64,000 nucleotides of DNA from Antilocapra americana (GCA_007570785.1 ML664159.1:4373987-4437986), one strand, 5' to 3'; shown: positions 1 to 12,473, counted from the first letter of the stretch. Notes: generated by a model from the letters alone, not told the origin. Translations and numbers: made by a program.

Positions 1-368
1 TTTCTAAAAACACGGACAAAGCTACCTCCAGTCTCTTCCTCTAGACAAGTTTGTTTAATATTTAACTCATTTTGAATTGAGATTAGCTTTCATAGTTTTG
101 CAGAACCGAGGCTTTTCATGATGGTTTTAGGTTGACACAATTTTTTTTCACATACTGTTTCTAGATTTGTTGTTATTATCCATAAAGTACATACTAGCCT
201 AAAATATTACATATCACGTATTTCATAATACCAAACATTGTATACTTTTTACATCAGTGACTGAATAGTGACTTTAGCCTTAATCTTGGGAATAAGATAA
301 AAACATTTTCCTAGGATTAATACACAAACCCACATACAAAATGAGAGACTCTCTGTATTATATACGCT

Positions 369-576
369 ATATAGTATAGTGCGTGCTCAGTCACGTCTGA
401 TGCTTTGTAACCCCATGGACTGTAGCCCTCCAGGCTCCTCTGTCCATGGGATTCTCTAGGCAAGTATACTAAAGTGGGCTGCCATTTCCTCCTCCAGGTG
501 ATCTTCCTGACCCAGGGAATGAACCCAGGTCTCCTGCATTGCAGGTGGATTCTATACCGTTAAACCATTTGGAAGC
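369..576 (-). mobile_element. Bov-tA SINE, antisense
   Basis: Read on the minus strand this is a tRNA-like head (ending near 576) followed by the BovA body with the hallmark 'atggacagaggagcc' and 'ggggttacaaag'-type stretches. An 11-base TSD, ttatatacgct, flanks it at 358-368 and 577-587. The 3' tail is a short AT-rich run. The exact TSD suggests a fairly recent insertion. Confidence 0.93.
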
Positions 577-658
577 TTATATACGCTCTGGTTACTTACA
601 AAATATATTTTCAAGTAACAGCAAAAAGATCCAACCTGGATAATTATATGTCCAAATG

Positions 659-881
659 CATGCAGGTTAAATCGCTTCAGTCGTGTCCTACTCTGTGATC
701 CCATGGCCGTAGCATGTAGGACAGGCTTCTCTGCCCACGGGATTCTCCAAGTAAGAATACTGGAGTTGGTTGCCATGGCCTCCTTCGGGGAACCTTCCCC
801 ATCTAGGGATGGAACACACAGCTCCTGTGGCTCCTGCACTGCAGGCAGATTCTTTACTGCTGAGCCACCAAAGAAGCTCTC
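659..881 (-). mobile_element. Bov-tA SINE, antisense
   Basis: The same head and body as the copy 80 bases upstream. It is bounded by a perfect 12-base TSD, tatgtccaaatg, at 647-658 and 882-893. Open frames that cross it on both strands are SINE sequence, not genes. Confidence 0.94.
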
Positions 882-1348
882 TATGTCCAAATGGTTCTTC
901 ACAAATTAAATTAATAACTTGAAATTATATACCCTATTCTTACAGGGTATATTTAGTCCCCTATATTAGAAGCAGAGAAGAAAAACCACAGATTAAAATC
1001 CGTGCTGGTTTAATTCAGGATTAAAATTGATGAGCCAAGAAATAGTGTATGACATACATAATGATATGCTTGTTTACAATTAAATAGGTTTTAGATAGAT
1101 TAGCTTATTTAGCACAGAAGCTGTACATATTTTTCCATGTTAAAATACCCTCTTTGTATTAGTCATCAGTATTCATCTTGTTTTGTGAAATTAATTTCAG
1201 CTAGAAATTGTGTAATTATTGAAAACTTTATATAGGAGTCTCCAAGTTAACTCTGGGAAAGTTTAAAGGAGACATGTTAATGTTTTCCAAAGGTCTCTTA
1301 AGTAACTTACTGTAGATAAGATGAAGATAAAACAGAGATGCTACTGTG

Positions 1349-1542
1349 CAGGGCTTCTCAGTCTTTCTCATGCCATGACATGCAAAAGGATAGTATTTGG
1401 TTGACACAGAGATTGAACACTTTTATTCAGAGGCTACTGGCTGTGAAACTCCAGCCACCTCAGACCCTGCCTTAAGAACTAAGAGCATCAGTATTTTAGC
1501 ACACCTATAACTTATTTGTGGCTCAGTGATTGAGAAACTCTG
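1349..1542. mobile_element. possible hAT-type DNA transposon relic
   Basis: The segment starts with cagggcttctcag and ends with ttgagaaactctg. These are imperfect inverted ends of the kind seen in non-autonomous hAT/MER elements. I could not find an 8-base target duplication, so the assignment is weak. Confidence 0.35.
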
Positions 1543-1649
1543 AATGTATCACAGTTACAGCACTACCATTATAAAATCTAGATTTAATAGTCACAGTTTG
1601 AAAACTAAATATCTAAAATCTAAAATATTTTTAAAATATTCTAAAAATT

Positions 1650-1858
1650 GGGCTTCTCAGATGGCTCACTGGTATAGAATCCTCCTGCCAAGCAGTAGAT
1701 GCTGTTTCGATCCTTGTTTCAGGAAGGTCTCCTGGAAAAGGAAATGGCAACCCACTCCAGTATTCTTGCCTGGGAAATCCTTTAGATCGAGGAACCTGGC
1801 AGATACAGTCTACAGGGTCGCAGAAGAGTTGAACATGACTTAGCAGCTAAACAACAAC
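1650..1858 (+). mobile_element. Bov-tA SINE, sense
   Basis: It begins with the tRNA-like head (gggcttctcagatggctcac), continues with the BovA body and ends in the typical aaacaacaac tail. A perfect 12-base TSD, attctaaaaatt, lies at 1638-1649 and 1859-1870. Confidence 0.95.
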
Positions 1859-2149
1859 ATTCTAAAAATTACTGTCTCCTAAAAGAGAAGAACAATTATA
1901 TCTCTAGATATAGTTTTTGCTAGATGGATTAATGATCTTAAAATGCTTAACTGTTGGCTCTAATATTTGTTAAAATTATTCAGAATTTGATTTTTGGTTT
2001 GACCCTATTAAAGCAAAATATACATTTAAACTTTATTCTTAGGAAAATGTTAAATAAAGTTATCTCTTGGCAGAATATATTGCCACTCATTTTTAGAATG
2101 TCTAGAGTGATCTTCTTTTAAAGTGAAAGGACCTTAAAACTAAGCAAAT

Positions 2150-2262
2150 CCAACTCCATCAGCGGACTGGGAAAATTCAGCCCAGGTCACAAATTCAGTC
2201 ATTGCTAAGCTAGAATTAGAATCTAATTCTTCTGATTCCTGGATTGTTCCCTTTTAACTCTA
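2150..2262 (-). mobile_element. possible MIR-type SINE relic
   Basis: The order of weak matches (cccaggtcac, gctaagctagaattagaatc, tcttctgattcc) follows antisense MIR, but divergence is high. There is no flanking duplication. Confidence 0.35.
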
Positions 2263-4147
2263 CTGTAGGTTGCTAAAAAATCTCAATATGAAAACCTCTA
2301 ACATGTTGTATATTATAAAATTATATATTATGCCTTCACAGCTGTAAGAAGTAAATTGTTAGCAGTTTTCACTTTTAAGCTACGTAATACTTTTGGCCAG
2401 GGTTTTAATAAAGCAGTAACATTTTATTTCCCTAAAAGCCTGACACTATTTCAGTGTTCAAAATAACCAATAGAAAAAGAAAACAATATTATAAAAATAA
2501 AAAAATTAAACAAATATGTACTGAAGTTTCCTTATGCTAAAAATTATTATTATAAACTAATATAGTTCTAGTAAAGATAAAAAAATATAGTTTAGATAAG
2601 GATTCTGCAAACACTGATGTTGAGTACTTTGTCCTCTGTCATTCAGTTTGTTAACATTCCAACACACTGTAGAAGAAGCAGAAAGAAAAATTATTCTTGT
2701 TGCGCCACCTAGCGACATGCAAGTGCTGTTTGTGTTTGAGGTTTTTTTTTGGTGGGGGGGGAAGGAAATGGCAAGGCACTCCAGTTTGAACTATAGTATA
2801 TTAAATCTGCGGAAGGCTTCTACACTCAATTCTGGTTTGTTATTCCTGTAATTTGCTGGTAAGAAATTCACAGAGAAAAAGAATCCACAAATATAAGTCC
2901 ACAAAGGTTGATTTATTCATTGTACTGTGTTTTACAAAGTTTTTGAGACAAATAGTATTAGTAAAAACAAGTATTTCTGTTTACTTCATCTTTGAACCTA
3001 TTACCTTGAACAAAATACAAATAAATGGACAAAGTCTTTAAAACTATGCTCTTCTACTTATAAATTAAGATATTACAAGATGACAGAAAAGTTCAAAGTA
3101 TTGAAAATAATATCAAATCAGAATGACTATTTTGTATAAGACTTTTAAATGTCTCAGGCCTACTTAACCATTTATGATAAAATATATTGATGTTTTTCTT
3201 TAATGAAATCATACTTTATCATAAATCAAAAATATTTGGAAAACATATATGCTTGCAGTGAAATTATTTTGTTATATATAAAAATGCTAGGCCTACTGAT
3301 GTGTGGTGTGAAATAATGCCTTGTTAAAATATCTGTCTTTTAAAGTTGTGTTTCAAGAATATGAAGTAAAAACTCTTGATTTTATGTTTGTTTGTTTTCT
3401 AACACTACAAATACACTCAGGTGCTTCACCTGTATGTGTTAATTTTTAATAGTGTTATTAAATTAATAGTATTATTTAATTGTAAGGCCACGTTGGTACA
3501 ACTTAAAATAAGAATCCTGTTGCCAATGTCATTGTTTTATGTTGATGATATAATAATAAGCACCTAATATTAGAAATCAAAGGAAATAATTAATGGAAAA
3601 AAATTTTCCCTAAATATCCAAATTTGTTGTGTTTGAAGTAGTATAGCATTTTAATGGCTGTTTACTGTGATTCCAAAGATGTTTTATTTGATTTGATATT
3701 TGATTACTGTGAACATTCAAAATTCATAGTGATTGCTCTTCAGTATGTGTTATACAGGGAAACTTCTAAAGCATATAAGCCTAAATATTGAATCATACCC
3801 TAAATGAATTTTTTGGTTAGAGAAGGATTCACTCTTAATTTGTAGCTTGTTTATATATGTGTGTGTAGACATAAATAAGCATATATCAAATTCATATACT
3901 CTTGAAATTAGAATTTTTGAAGTTATGCCATATTTTATACTTGAAATAATAATATTCATATGAGTAGAATGAAATATGCTAATTAATGTGATTTTTTTGA
4001 GACACTGTTAAAACTCTAAATACCCATTTTTGTCATAGATGTTCATAAAATATTTAAGTGACAAGAACAGAATTAAAATTTTAATACATTGCTGTTCCTC
4101 AGAGTCATTATTTTGTATATTAACTTTCAGTTTAGTTTAGTAAACAG
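2263..4147. other. AT-rich stretch, no gene seen
   Basis: No convincing exon or recognised repeat. It contains a lone 25-base piece resembling the BovA body (about 2762-2786) after a T/G-rich run, and the CTCF-like motif listed separately. Small open frames here have no coding character I can support. Confidence 0.5.
2700..2717 (-). promoter_or_regulatory. candidate CTCF-binding motif
   Basis: On the minus strand the core reads cgctaggtggcgc, close to the CTCF core consensus (CCASYAGRKGGCRS). It contains CpGs, which are rare around it. It is not inside a recognised SINE. This is motif evidence only; occupancy is inferred. Confidence 0.4.
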
Positions 4148-4310
4148 TTATTTAGGTACTAACAATCTATGCCTTATACTACACTGTACTAAAATCAGTG
4201 AGATATCTGACTTCAAGGAGTTGGCAGTCTAACGTAGAAGAAAGACACGTGTCCAGCTGGCTATACTTGCAGAAATAAATGCAGTCCTTTCAGACCTAAG
4301 AGGAAGAATT
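4148..4310 (-). mobile_element. L2 LINE 3' fragment, antisense
   Basis: The piece 'cttcaaggagttggcagtctaa' and the following gaagaaagacacgt follow the antisense L2 3' region (a gagctcacagtctagtggggagacagacac-like consensus). It is an old, diverged copy. Confidence 0.45.
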
Positions 4311-4674
4311 AGTATTAACTAGGTTAAGAGGCTAAAGGGTCATGGAAGAAGTTATAAGACAGTTGAACCATTTGTATCTTAGAATTCTGTGAAGGTAAAG
4401 CAAATGTGCAGCTAAATCTGTAGGTGAGGACAGAGTGTGTCTAACACCAAATATACACACATGTATGTACATATTCTGTGTCTGTTTTAATAGACCCACT
4501 TTATATCCTATACAATTTATCAGAAATGTCAAAGAAACCACATTACATGTACTTAATGCATATTTCTTTAAATGAGATTTTGTGACAAAGAAAGGATTTA
4601 CTTTCTGAAAACTGGTAAAGTGGTTAAAAATGTATAAATTACATCATAAATATACATCATAAACCTTAATTTTC

Positions 4675-4800
4675 AGGGGAATTAACTGAGGCATGGAGAA
4701 GCTAAGATGCTTGTCTTGGTCTTATAGCTAGTAACTGAATAGAGCCAGAATTCAGACACAGTCTGGCTTTAGAATCCATTCCTATTCCCCTCTGCTAGAT
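4675..4800 (-). mobile_element. MIR SINE, antisense
   Basis: It shows the antisense MIR core in order: a gaggcatggagaagctaag-like segment, then gtcttatagctagtaact, agagccagaattcagac and agtctggctttagaatcc. Confidence 0.75.
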
Positions 4801-5099
4801 ACCTCTCAGCTACTCATTATGTCCTGATTTTAGCCATTTCACTAGCAGATAATGGTGTTGAAGATATCATATTCTAATAAATGTCTTTCAGCCTTTTAAT
4901 ATATCTAAAAGCTTTTGGTTGGGGATCTGATGCAATGTATTATTATACCAGATTCTTAGAGTAGTGTGTTGTAATATGTAACCAGGCATCAGTATAAATA
5001 CTTGCTGTTTTGAAGCTATAAATGACTTTAGCTATTTTGTAGCTTATTGTCTTACCACTGTTTACTTTTTTGAAAAATTGAAAATAGTCTGATAAAAGT

Positions 5100-5330
5100 T
5101 TAATTTAGTAAACATTCATTGGCAGTGAACTGAATTTTGAGGATGCTAAGGTGAATAAGAAACAAATACATTAAACACATGATTACAATATAATGTGATT
5201 AGTGCCAAAACAGAGGTACTACCAGAGCAACTAACTCAGTCTATTGTTAGGAAGAGATTCTTGTAAAATGTAGCATTTAAAAAGTGAGTAAAACAACCCT
5301 CCAAGCCTAGGGTACCAAAAAAAAAAAAGC
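5100..5330 (-). mobile_element. L2 LINE 3' fragment, antisense
   Basis: Weak but ordered matches to antisense L2: a relic of the 'ttattgagca' region, then tgaataagaaac, attacaatataatgtgatta and cagaggtacta. It may extend to about 5470 in more diverged form. Confidence 0.5.
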
Positions 5331-5799
5331 AACAACAACCCACAGAATTGTAAGAGTGTGATATATTTAACAAATTGAATAAGTTCTTATTGTTTGGAGA
5401 AAAAGCATATGGGATGAAGTGGTGGCTGACTGGGAAATAAAGACTGAGACCACTTAGTTAGTGAAGGGTGCTGTAGGTTATGCTAGGGAAAATGAGGTTT
5501 TCTGACCATTTTTTGAGAGCACATTCTTGGGAAGACGATAACTTCCATTGAGCCTACGTGGCAGACTTTTCCACATCAGATGCCCTCAGAAAAGTAGTCT
5601 GACTGTCCTTGCTTGGCTTCCAGTCCTTGGGGCATCTGAGACAAGGAAAAGAACTGGTCCAGAAGTGCCTTCACTAAACAAACCGAAATTATTCAAGGCT
5701 TAAGTTTTAATCATTAAGCCACTCTCTGTATATCTCTCAATTTCTGTGCTTCTCTAAATTGGATATGAGGTATATTTTCATCTCTTGGTTTCTTAGCAG

Positions 5800-5895
5800 T
5801 CTTCATTGAGTCATATATTTATTGAGCATCTACTGTATAGCAGTATATTGAGTACTGCAGTTCAAGTAATGAGCTAGAGAAGGAAAGTCCATTCA
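5800..5895 (-). mobile_element. L2 LINE 3' end, antisense
   Basis: The segment atttattgagcatctactg followed by a degraded 'ccaggcactg' stretch is the typical antisense L2 3' terminus. Confidence 0.5.
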
Positions 5896-5911
5896 AAATA
5901 TTTTTGAAGAT

Positions 5912-6229
5912 CTACAATTTTAGAAATAGAATAAAAGGAAGAAAATTTCCAATGGCAGTTCTTTCATATCTTGCTCTAAACAGAAGAGAAAGATTGGTAA
6001 TATTATCTGTATCTTGCTGATGGGATTTCTCAAGCACTTCTTCAAATTTATTTAATAGGACAGTGGTTTCATTGGCATAAGAATGTGGCTTCTTGAATCC
6101 TGATTCAGCATATCTTGGGATTGCTTCAATCTTTTGGTAAAGATAAGCTTTCCATTTATAGATCAGTTTGCTTTGTTTGATTCCTATGTTTACCTCATTA
6201 ACTTGTTGAGTCCCTTCCTCAGAATACAC
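5912..6229 (-). other. unassigned open frame, about 105 codons
   Basis: An open frame on the minus strand in non-repeat DNA. Its first residue is a GTG codon rather than ATG, and a stop lies a few codons further upstream. The conceptual product is mixed hydrophilic, with segments such as KKPHSYANETTVLLNKFEEV that look more protein-like than most chance frames in AT-rich DNA. I do not recognise a family. An open frame of this length is expected by chance several times in 64 kb, so it may be nothing. The other possibility is a fragment of a processed pseudogene. No poly(A) tail or TSD was found to support that. Confidence 0.2.
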
Positions 6230-6802
6230 TGTATTGGTAAGTGATTTGCATCAAGTTATTGCGTCTGGTTTGTGAGCATCTGATAACATAGTTCAAAATA
6301 TATAAGGCAAATACTGACACAATTACAAAGATAAACTTTGAACCTTGCCATCATTGATAGGAGATAAAAAAAAAACAAAACTAATAGATTTTCTTGTTCT
6401 AATAAACACATATGAGACTTCAAGAGTCAGGAAATATATATTCCTTTTAAGAGCTGATTAAATATTTATAAAATTGACCATATATGTGTTAGGAAAGTAA
6501 ACCTAAACATGTATCAAAAATTTTCATATATGTTACATTCTTTGATGAGAAATAACACCAAATAGCATGCAATTTTAAAAGCATTATTTTAAGTAATTCT
6601 TAGGTCCACCAAAAAAAATTACATTTGGGATAAAATGAATTTAAAATTTTCTAAATAAAAATTAATAATATATTGAGACTTGTTTACATGCAAAATATCT
6701 CAGCCCACCTAAGGCCAGAAATCTGTTTTAACAACTTTTCATTTGATGCTTATACATGCTAAAGTTTCTCACTACCTTAAATAAAATTGTAGTAACTTAA
6801 AA

Positions 6803-7537
6803 CCACCCTTACGGCAGAAAGTGAAGAAGAACTAAAGAGCCTCTTGAATAAAGTGAAAGAGGAGAGTGAAAAAGTTGGCTTAAAACTCAGCATTCAGAAA
6901 ACTAAGATCATGGCATCTGGTCCCTTCACTTCATGGCAAATAGATGGGGAAACAGTGACAGACATTATTTTGGGGGGTCCAAAATCACTGCAGATGGTGA
7001 CTGCAGCCATGAAATTAAAAAATGCTTACTCCTTGGAAGAAAAGCTATGACCAACCTAGACAGCATATTAAAAGTAGAGACATTACTTTACCAACAAAGG
7101 TCCATCTAGTCAAAGCCGTGGTTTTTCCAGTAGTCATGTATGGATGTGAGAGCTGGACTATAAAGAAAGCTGATGCTTTTGAACTGTGGTGTTGGAGAAG
7201 ACTCTTGAGAGTCCCTTGGACTGCAAGGAGATCCAACCAGTCCATCCTAAAGGAAATCAGTCCTGAATATTCATTGGAAGGACTGGTGCTGAAGCTGAAA
7301 CTCCAGTACTCTGGCCACCTGATGCGAAGAACTGACTCATTGGAAAAGACCCTGATGCTGGGAAAGACTGAAGACAGGAGAAGGGGACAACAGAGGATGA
7401 GATGGTTGGATGGCATCCCTGACGCAATGGACATGAGTTTAAGTAGGCTGCAGGAGTTGATGATGGACAGGGAGGCCTGGAGTGCTGCAGTCCATGGGGT
7501 CACAAAGAGTTGAACACGACTGAGAGACTGAACTGAA
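6803..7537 (+). mobile_element. BovB LINE, 5'-truncated, sense
   Basis: The 3' quarter of the RTE-type LINE BovB, beginning just after the reverse-transcriptase YADD region and running to the 3' end (cgactgagagactgaactga). The decayed product is still readable in segments, for example [18 protein letters not shown] at about 7112-7165. A 15-base stretch kept in other copies (such as 14247-14261) is missing near 7170. A sense frame at 7022-7513 and an antisense frame at 7045-7560 both belong to this element. Confidence 0.95.
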
Positions 7538-7550
7538 TGCCTACTTGAAA

Positions 7551-7778
7551 ATGCATGCATGTGTGCTCTGTTGCTTCAGTCATGTCTGACTCTTTGCAAC
7601 CCTATAGACTATGGCCCACCAGGCTCCTCTGTCCATGGGATTCTCCAGGCAAGAATGCTGGGGTGGGTTTCCATGTCCTACTTCAAGGGATCTTCCTGAC
7701 CCCAGGGCTCAAACCCATGTCTCTTACGTCTCCTGCCTTGGCAGAGGGATTCTTTACCACTAGCACCACCTGGGAAGC
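7551..7778 (-). mobile_element. Bov-tA SINE, antisense
   Basis: Complete head and body on the minus strand, placed directly behind the BovB 3' end. The TSD is tgcctacttgaaa (7538-7550) against tgcctaattgaaa (7779-7791), one mismatch in 13. Confidence 0.93.
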
Positions 7779-7791
7779 TGCCTAATTGAAA

Positions 7792-9324
7792 GTATCTAAA
7801 AACAAAATAGAGGTTGTTAAATATTGATAATGACCGATACTGAGACTAGAAAGTCACTTGTAGTGTCTGTTTTTAAAAGCAGCATTCCAGTTTTGGAGGA
7901 CAAATTCTCACCATCATAGACTGATAAAATAGCTCTAACTAAGATCTTCATTATAAAATTTTTTTGATTCTGCTTTTATATTGTAAAGTCGTTGAAAGTA
8001 CTTCTCTTGTTTCAATACTGCCATGTAGAACTGAAATGAGAAGATTTTCAAAAGAGGCACTATATTTCCATTTTCCTGAATATATGAATTTCTTCCATTT
8101 GATGTATGTATTTTATTACCTAAAAATATGTAGATATAATGTGTTTTATCAAAAAAAATATAAAGAACGCTAAAGAGCTTTATGTTTTTATGTATAGTAT
8201 GCTTTATTAATGAAGTACATCAACTCGCTAGTAGAAATTTGTCTATAATAGAAAGAAATGCTTTTGAAGTCTCTTATATAGATCTTAAATTTCTTATATG
8301 ATTTTTACATTTCTCATTCACTCCTAATGGAGGAAATTTCTGGCCTATTACTTCTGTGATCTTCAATTCGTTTATAGTCCTTTGTTCCTGTTTGGGACTG
8401 AATTTAGTTGCCTGAATATTGGTATAGATCCTGACTATAATTTTTAAGGGATATGGTTTTCTTTCCTTGTTTCTTCTATCTTAAACTGTGCTGCTGTTGT
8501 TTAATTCACCTATCATGTGAGAGAAAAGAATGTGCCTCTTCATTAATAGGCTGGTAAAGATTATGTGTTGGTCCAGTTTACAGTTCACCCTGGAGAGTAA
8601 ACGCAGTAGTTTCATTATGTGCCTAACTTTTACAGATCTGGGGAGTAGAAATCTCAGAGGCTGTTTCAAAACCAGGTCACACCTCCAGGGTGCTTCCAAC
8701 AAAGTTTGTCATCCAACAAAATCTGTTTTATTAATTCTGAATTGAACTTGCAGTATTCTTTAGCATTATAGGGGCTTCTCAATTAGTAGGGCAACCATAC
8801 AACTCCCTCTATCAGAATATGGTATATAAAAGTGCATTTAAAACATGCTTTTAACAGGATAAATCAGGAAATGGCATAAAACTCCTCTGGGGAAAATTTG
8901 TGGACTCAGCAGTGATACTGTGCATTTTATCAGAGATGTTAGCATTTTTAGTATAGAGATGAATGTATTACAGCACTGAAATCCAGCTTTTGGCCTCAGA
9001 CTTAAATGATGAGTCTCTCAAGTTCAGGCAACCAAAATCATGGCATGCACTTAAATATTGAGCATTTTGTATTCCTGAAAGAAAACAGTCAACTTCAAAA
9101 TATTTATTAATAGCACAGCAATTTCACCCTAAATTATTTGCTTTCATACTTTTGTACAATTTCATCGCATTCATGACCCTTCTGGCTTAATAATTTAACT
9201 AAAAAAGAACAAAAGTCTCCATTATTAAGCAGCACTGGTAGGATTAGATTTGTTTTAGATACTATTTTTACAAAGTCATTAATTATATTGTAATGAAAAG
9301 AAGAACATACAAACCTATTTTAAT
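7792..9324. other. unique AT-rich stretch, no gene seen
   Basis: No recognised exon or transposon. The start of one copy of a local direct repeat (9168-9260) lies at its right end. Confidence 0.5.
9168..9260. repeat. diverged direct repeat, copy 1
   Basis: Aligns by hand with 11002-11090 at roughly four fifths identity with a few small gaps. The best-kept part is taggattagatttgtttta. The family is not recognised. Confidence 0.6.
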
Positions 9325-9455
9325 TCTTGACTCACCTATTTATCAGGTTTGTAACCTTTAGCAACTTATTCAGCCTCTTTGCAACTTTTTGAGAATTCTG
9401 TGAAATAGCTGTATCTGAAAATACTTAGCATAGTATCTGACACAGGGTAGGCTTG
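9325..9455 (+). mobile_element. possible MIR SINE, sense
   Basis: The ordered elements gcaacttattcagcctcttt and cttagcatagtatctgacac fit sense MIR, but identity is low. Confidence 0.4.
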
Positions 9456-11821
9456 CCTGTGTTTTTGTTTCCCTTAAGAATTGAAGCCATGAAAACAAAT
9501 GATATAAATGAAAATATATAATTCTGTTTAAAAAACACCCTTTGTAATGTAAGAGTTAAGTAAAAATTAGGAAAAGAAATAATGGCATCATTTTTTTGAT
9601 ATGGAAAACTATTGCATCTCATCATTGATTTCTGACATGTACAGTTAAGCATTGCCATTTCTGGACTTTGATCTTTATTTTTAAAAGGATTACTTCCCTT
9701 AGTTACTCTTTAAAAATACATGTTGGTAGGATATCTGAAGTTACTCAAACGAATAGGCATTACAAATCAATTAGCAAGTCTTGGATATAATTCCTCTCAA
9801 ATGTAATAATTCTATTGCACCAAACCCCAGAGTTTTTCTGAAATGCTGAAACATCTTTCTTGGAATAGGAGTTATAATGGTGGCCCGCTGACTTCAAACT
9901 GACATCCAGTTGATGGATGTGCGGTAAGTCGAAGAAACACAGAATGATAAGTTATTTTTATTTTCCCTATCAGCATTCTATAAAAAAGAAAAAAAATCGA
10001 GTACTGCTTTTCTTTGAGAGACTGGACATCACAGCAGTTCTGTATCCCCATTTTGTTATTGGACTGTTTTCAATTTTTAAAAACTTCTCCTTAAGAGTTT
10101 AGTAAATGACATTCTAACTACCACGGCTAGGCAGTTTATTCAGGTTGCAGAATGGGAAGTTGTGTAAACATAAGACATCAACATAACTGGAGAAGATATG
10201 TATCAGCATGGCAGAAGGCTATAGGACTTCACACATTACAACAAAAATTATTTTAAAAAAAATTCTTCTTTTACATCTTAATATCCATTATTTTTCACCA
10301 TCACCACCATGTGTTACTACTACTGTTTTCATACTTTGTAGAAGTAAATAAAATGATCTTTTGAGTTATTATATAACTTAAAATATGAGGTGTTAAAGAA
10401 TCATTTCTAGACTTCAGGATAATTATGCTCTGGAAGTAATAGTTCTCTGTCTCCAAATATTCAAATGGGAGGGTTTTTTTTAAAAAAAAAATATTAAATG
10501 ATAAAGCACTTCTATGCCTCAAAATTGGAGTTGGGGAAAATTTAAAATAAGCTGGTGAAAGCATTAGACTAGATTAGCATTTCCTGAAATATGTTCTTTA
10601 TTTATATTACAGGAAAAGAATCATTCTTTTGTAAAATAAAGTTGGGGAAACACAGGCTAAACTAAATTAAACAGATGTTTCAACCTGCAGAATATTTCTG
10701 AGCTTTAAATTTGTTGATGAGCGCTGTAGCTTTCCAGGAGGAGAGGTTCAGCCCTGTGTCTAGTCTGAGGTCCAATGTTATGAAACCTTATTTCAGTGAA
10801 GAATCGTGAGAAGTTAGTATGCCATGGAACATACTATGTGTCATCTTGAAGATTCCTTCTAGCTTCAGACATTGATGATTTTCTGAGAATATGCATCACG
10901 TGCGATTTGTACTGTTACTTCATTCTTGACTTGTGATCATTTTAAATTGATAGGGTCTTCCTGGCAGTAGACAGCACCGTTTATGGACATAGTCATATGT
11001 CCATTCATGACTTTCTGACTTAATAACTTAGCTTAGAAAGAACAAACTATCCTTTATTAAGCAGTACTAGTAGGATTAGATTTGTTTTAGCTAACTAATT
11101 CCTGGTCAAATGTCCCTCCTTGGGTCCTATGACAGCATACCTCCTGCCTTTCTACTACTGTTTATTCCAAGGCACATCTGAACTGGATTGTAACCATAAA
11201 ATGAAACATAAAATATAATTGATCTGGTTCATTTAGGTTTCATCAACCAAATGATTGTCCTGTCCTCCTAACTAAGTTATCGTACAATAGGCAGTCCAAG
11301 TATCACCTCTTCCTGGAAGTCTTCCTCGACCATATCCTCTTTCTTCATTACTTCCAGAGTACCTGTACACAGGTGTGTGTGTTTGGTTTTATGTTTCCCT
11401 GTCTTAATTTGAACTTCTTCATTTCTCAGTCTTCAATGATTAAGGTATAGTATTCCGCTGGAGAATTTTCTCTGTCATCTATTTCATCTTTTTTGTAAAT
11501 CTGGACACTTGAAGGAACTAATGAAAAAAAACTGCTTGTAAGGTGATCTAGCAAAAATTAATGTTTTTAGAGCATTTACTTATGTTGAAAGATGGCTTTT
11601 TTTGCAATAGCTATGCAATAATTGCAATTTCATGTTTGTGAAATAGTTTTTCAGTTGTAGTCACTATTGACCCTGATGCTATATGAGGCAGATTCAGAAT
11701 AATCATTTCAAATATGGGAAATGACTAAACGTTTTTACATGGACACTTTTTTGGTTGTTCTAAGACATGCAAGGCAGTATGTCTGTCTCTGTCACAATTT
11801 GAATTGAAAATGTTTAAGCCC
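9456..11821. other. long repeat-poor stretch
   Basis: About 2.4 kb without a recognised transposon except the second copy of a local repeat at 11002-11090. No splice-bounded open frame could be supported. Confidence 0.45.
11002..11090. repeat. diverged direct repeat, copy 2
   Basis: Partner of 9168-9260 in the same orientation, 1.8 kb away. It could be a local duplication or two members of an unnamed old dispersed family. Confidence 0.6.
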
Positions 11822-12060
11822 ATTTATTTACTTTTGGCTGCACTGGGTCTTCATTTCTGTGTGTGAGCTTTCTCTGGTTGTGGCAAGTGGAGGCTACTCC
11901 AGTTGCAGTGCACTGGCTTCTCATTGTGGTGGCTTCTCTTGTTGTGGAGCACAGGCTTAGCCGTCCCATTGCTAGTGGGATCCTCCTGGACCAGAGATTG
12001 AACCTGTGTTCCCTGCACTGGCGGGTGGATTTTTAACCACTGGATCACCAGAGAAGTCCC
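11822..12060 (-). mobile_element. CHR-type tRNA-derived SINE, antisense
   Basis: On the minus strand it runs from a tRNA-like head (gggacttctctggtgatccag) through an internal region with gagaagccaccacaatgaga to an AT-rich tail. This is the long cetartiodactyl CHR form. No clear TSD was found. Confidence 0.85.
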
Positions 12061-12473
12061 TAGCAGCATTTACTAATGGTGCAACTTGGTAAGGAATAAG
12101 AACTTCTAATTAATGAATATCTTTTCTATGCCGTTTCTGCAAAGGAGGCAGAGGCACTACAAAAGCTAGTATTATAACCATGATTATATAAGCTTTTTAA
12201 ATATGCAGAAGCAGCAGCTGTGTTCATTTATAAATCTATAAATGAATTCAATAGTATTAACTAGTGTGTCTTTAGATTATTCTACTGTGCTATGGTCCTA
12301 GATAAGTACAAAAACTAGAGGTAAAACCCAGCAAAAACATCTGAGGAAGCCTTGAAGAAAACAGCCTATTAAGATGCTTTTAACATTATGTTTTTATATT
12401 ATAATTTTTCTCTCTGAAAGTCATTCTTAACCATTTCTTATCTAATACAAATAGACTATGGTCTGACCAGGAG

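Noticed and set aside
7022..7560. Open frames of 163 and 171 codons on opposite strands
   Set aside because: Both lie in the BovB 3' region; one is decayed LINE coding sequence, the other its antisense.
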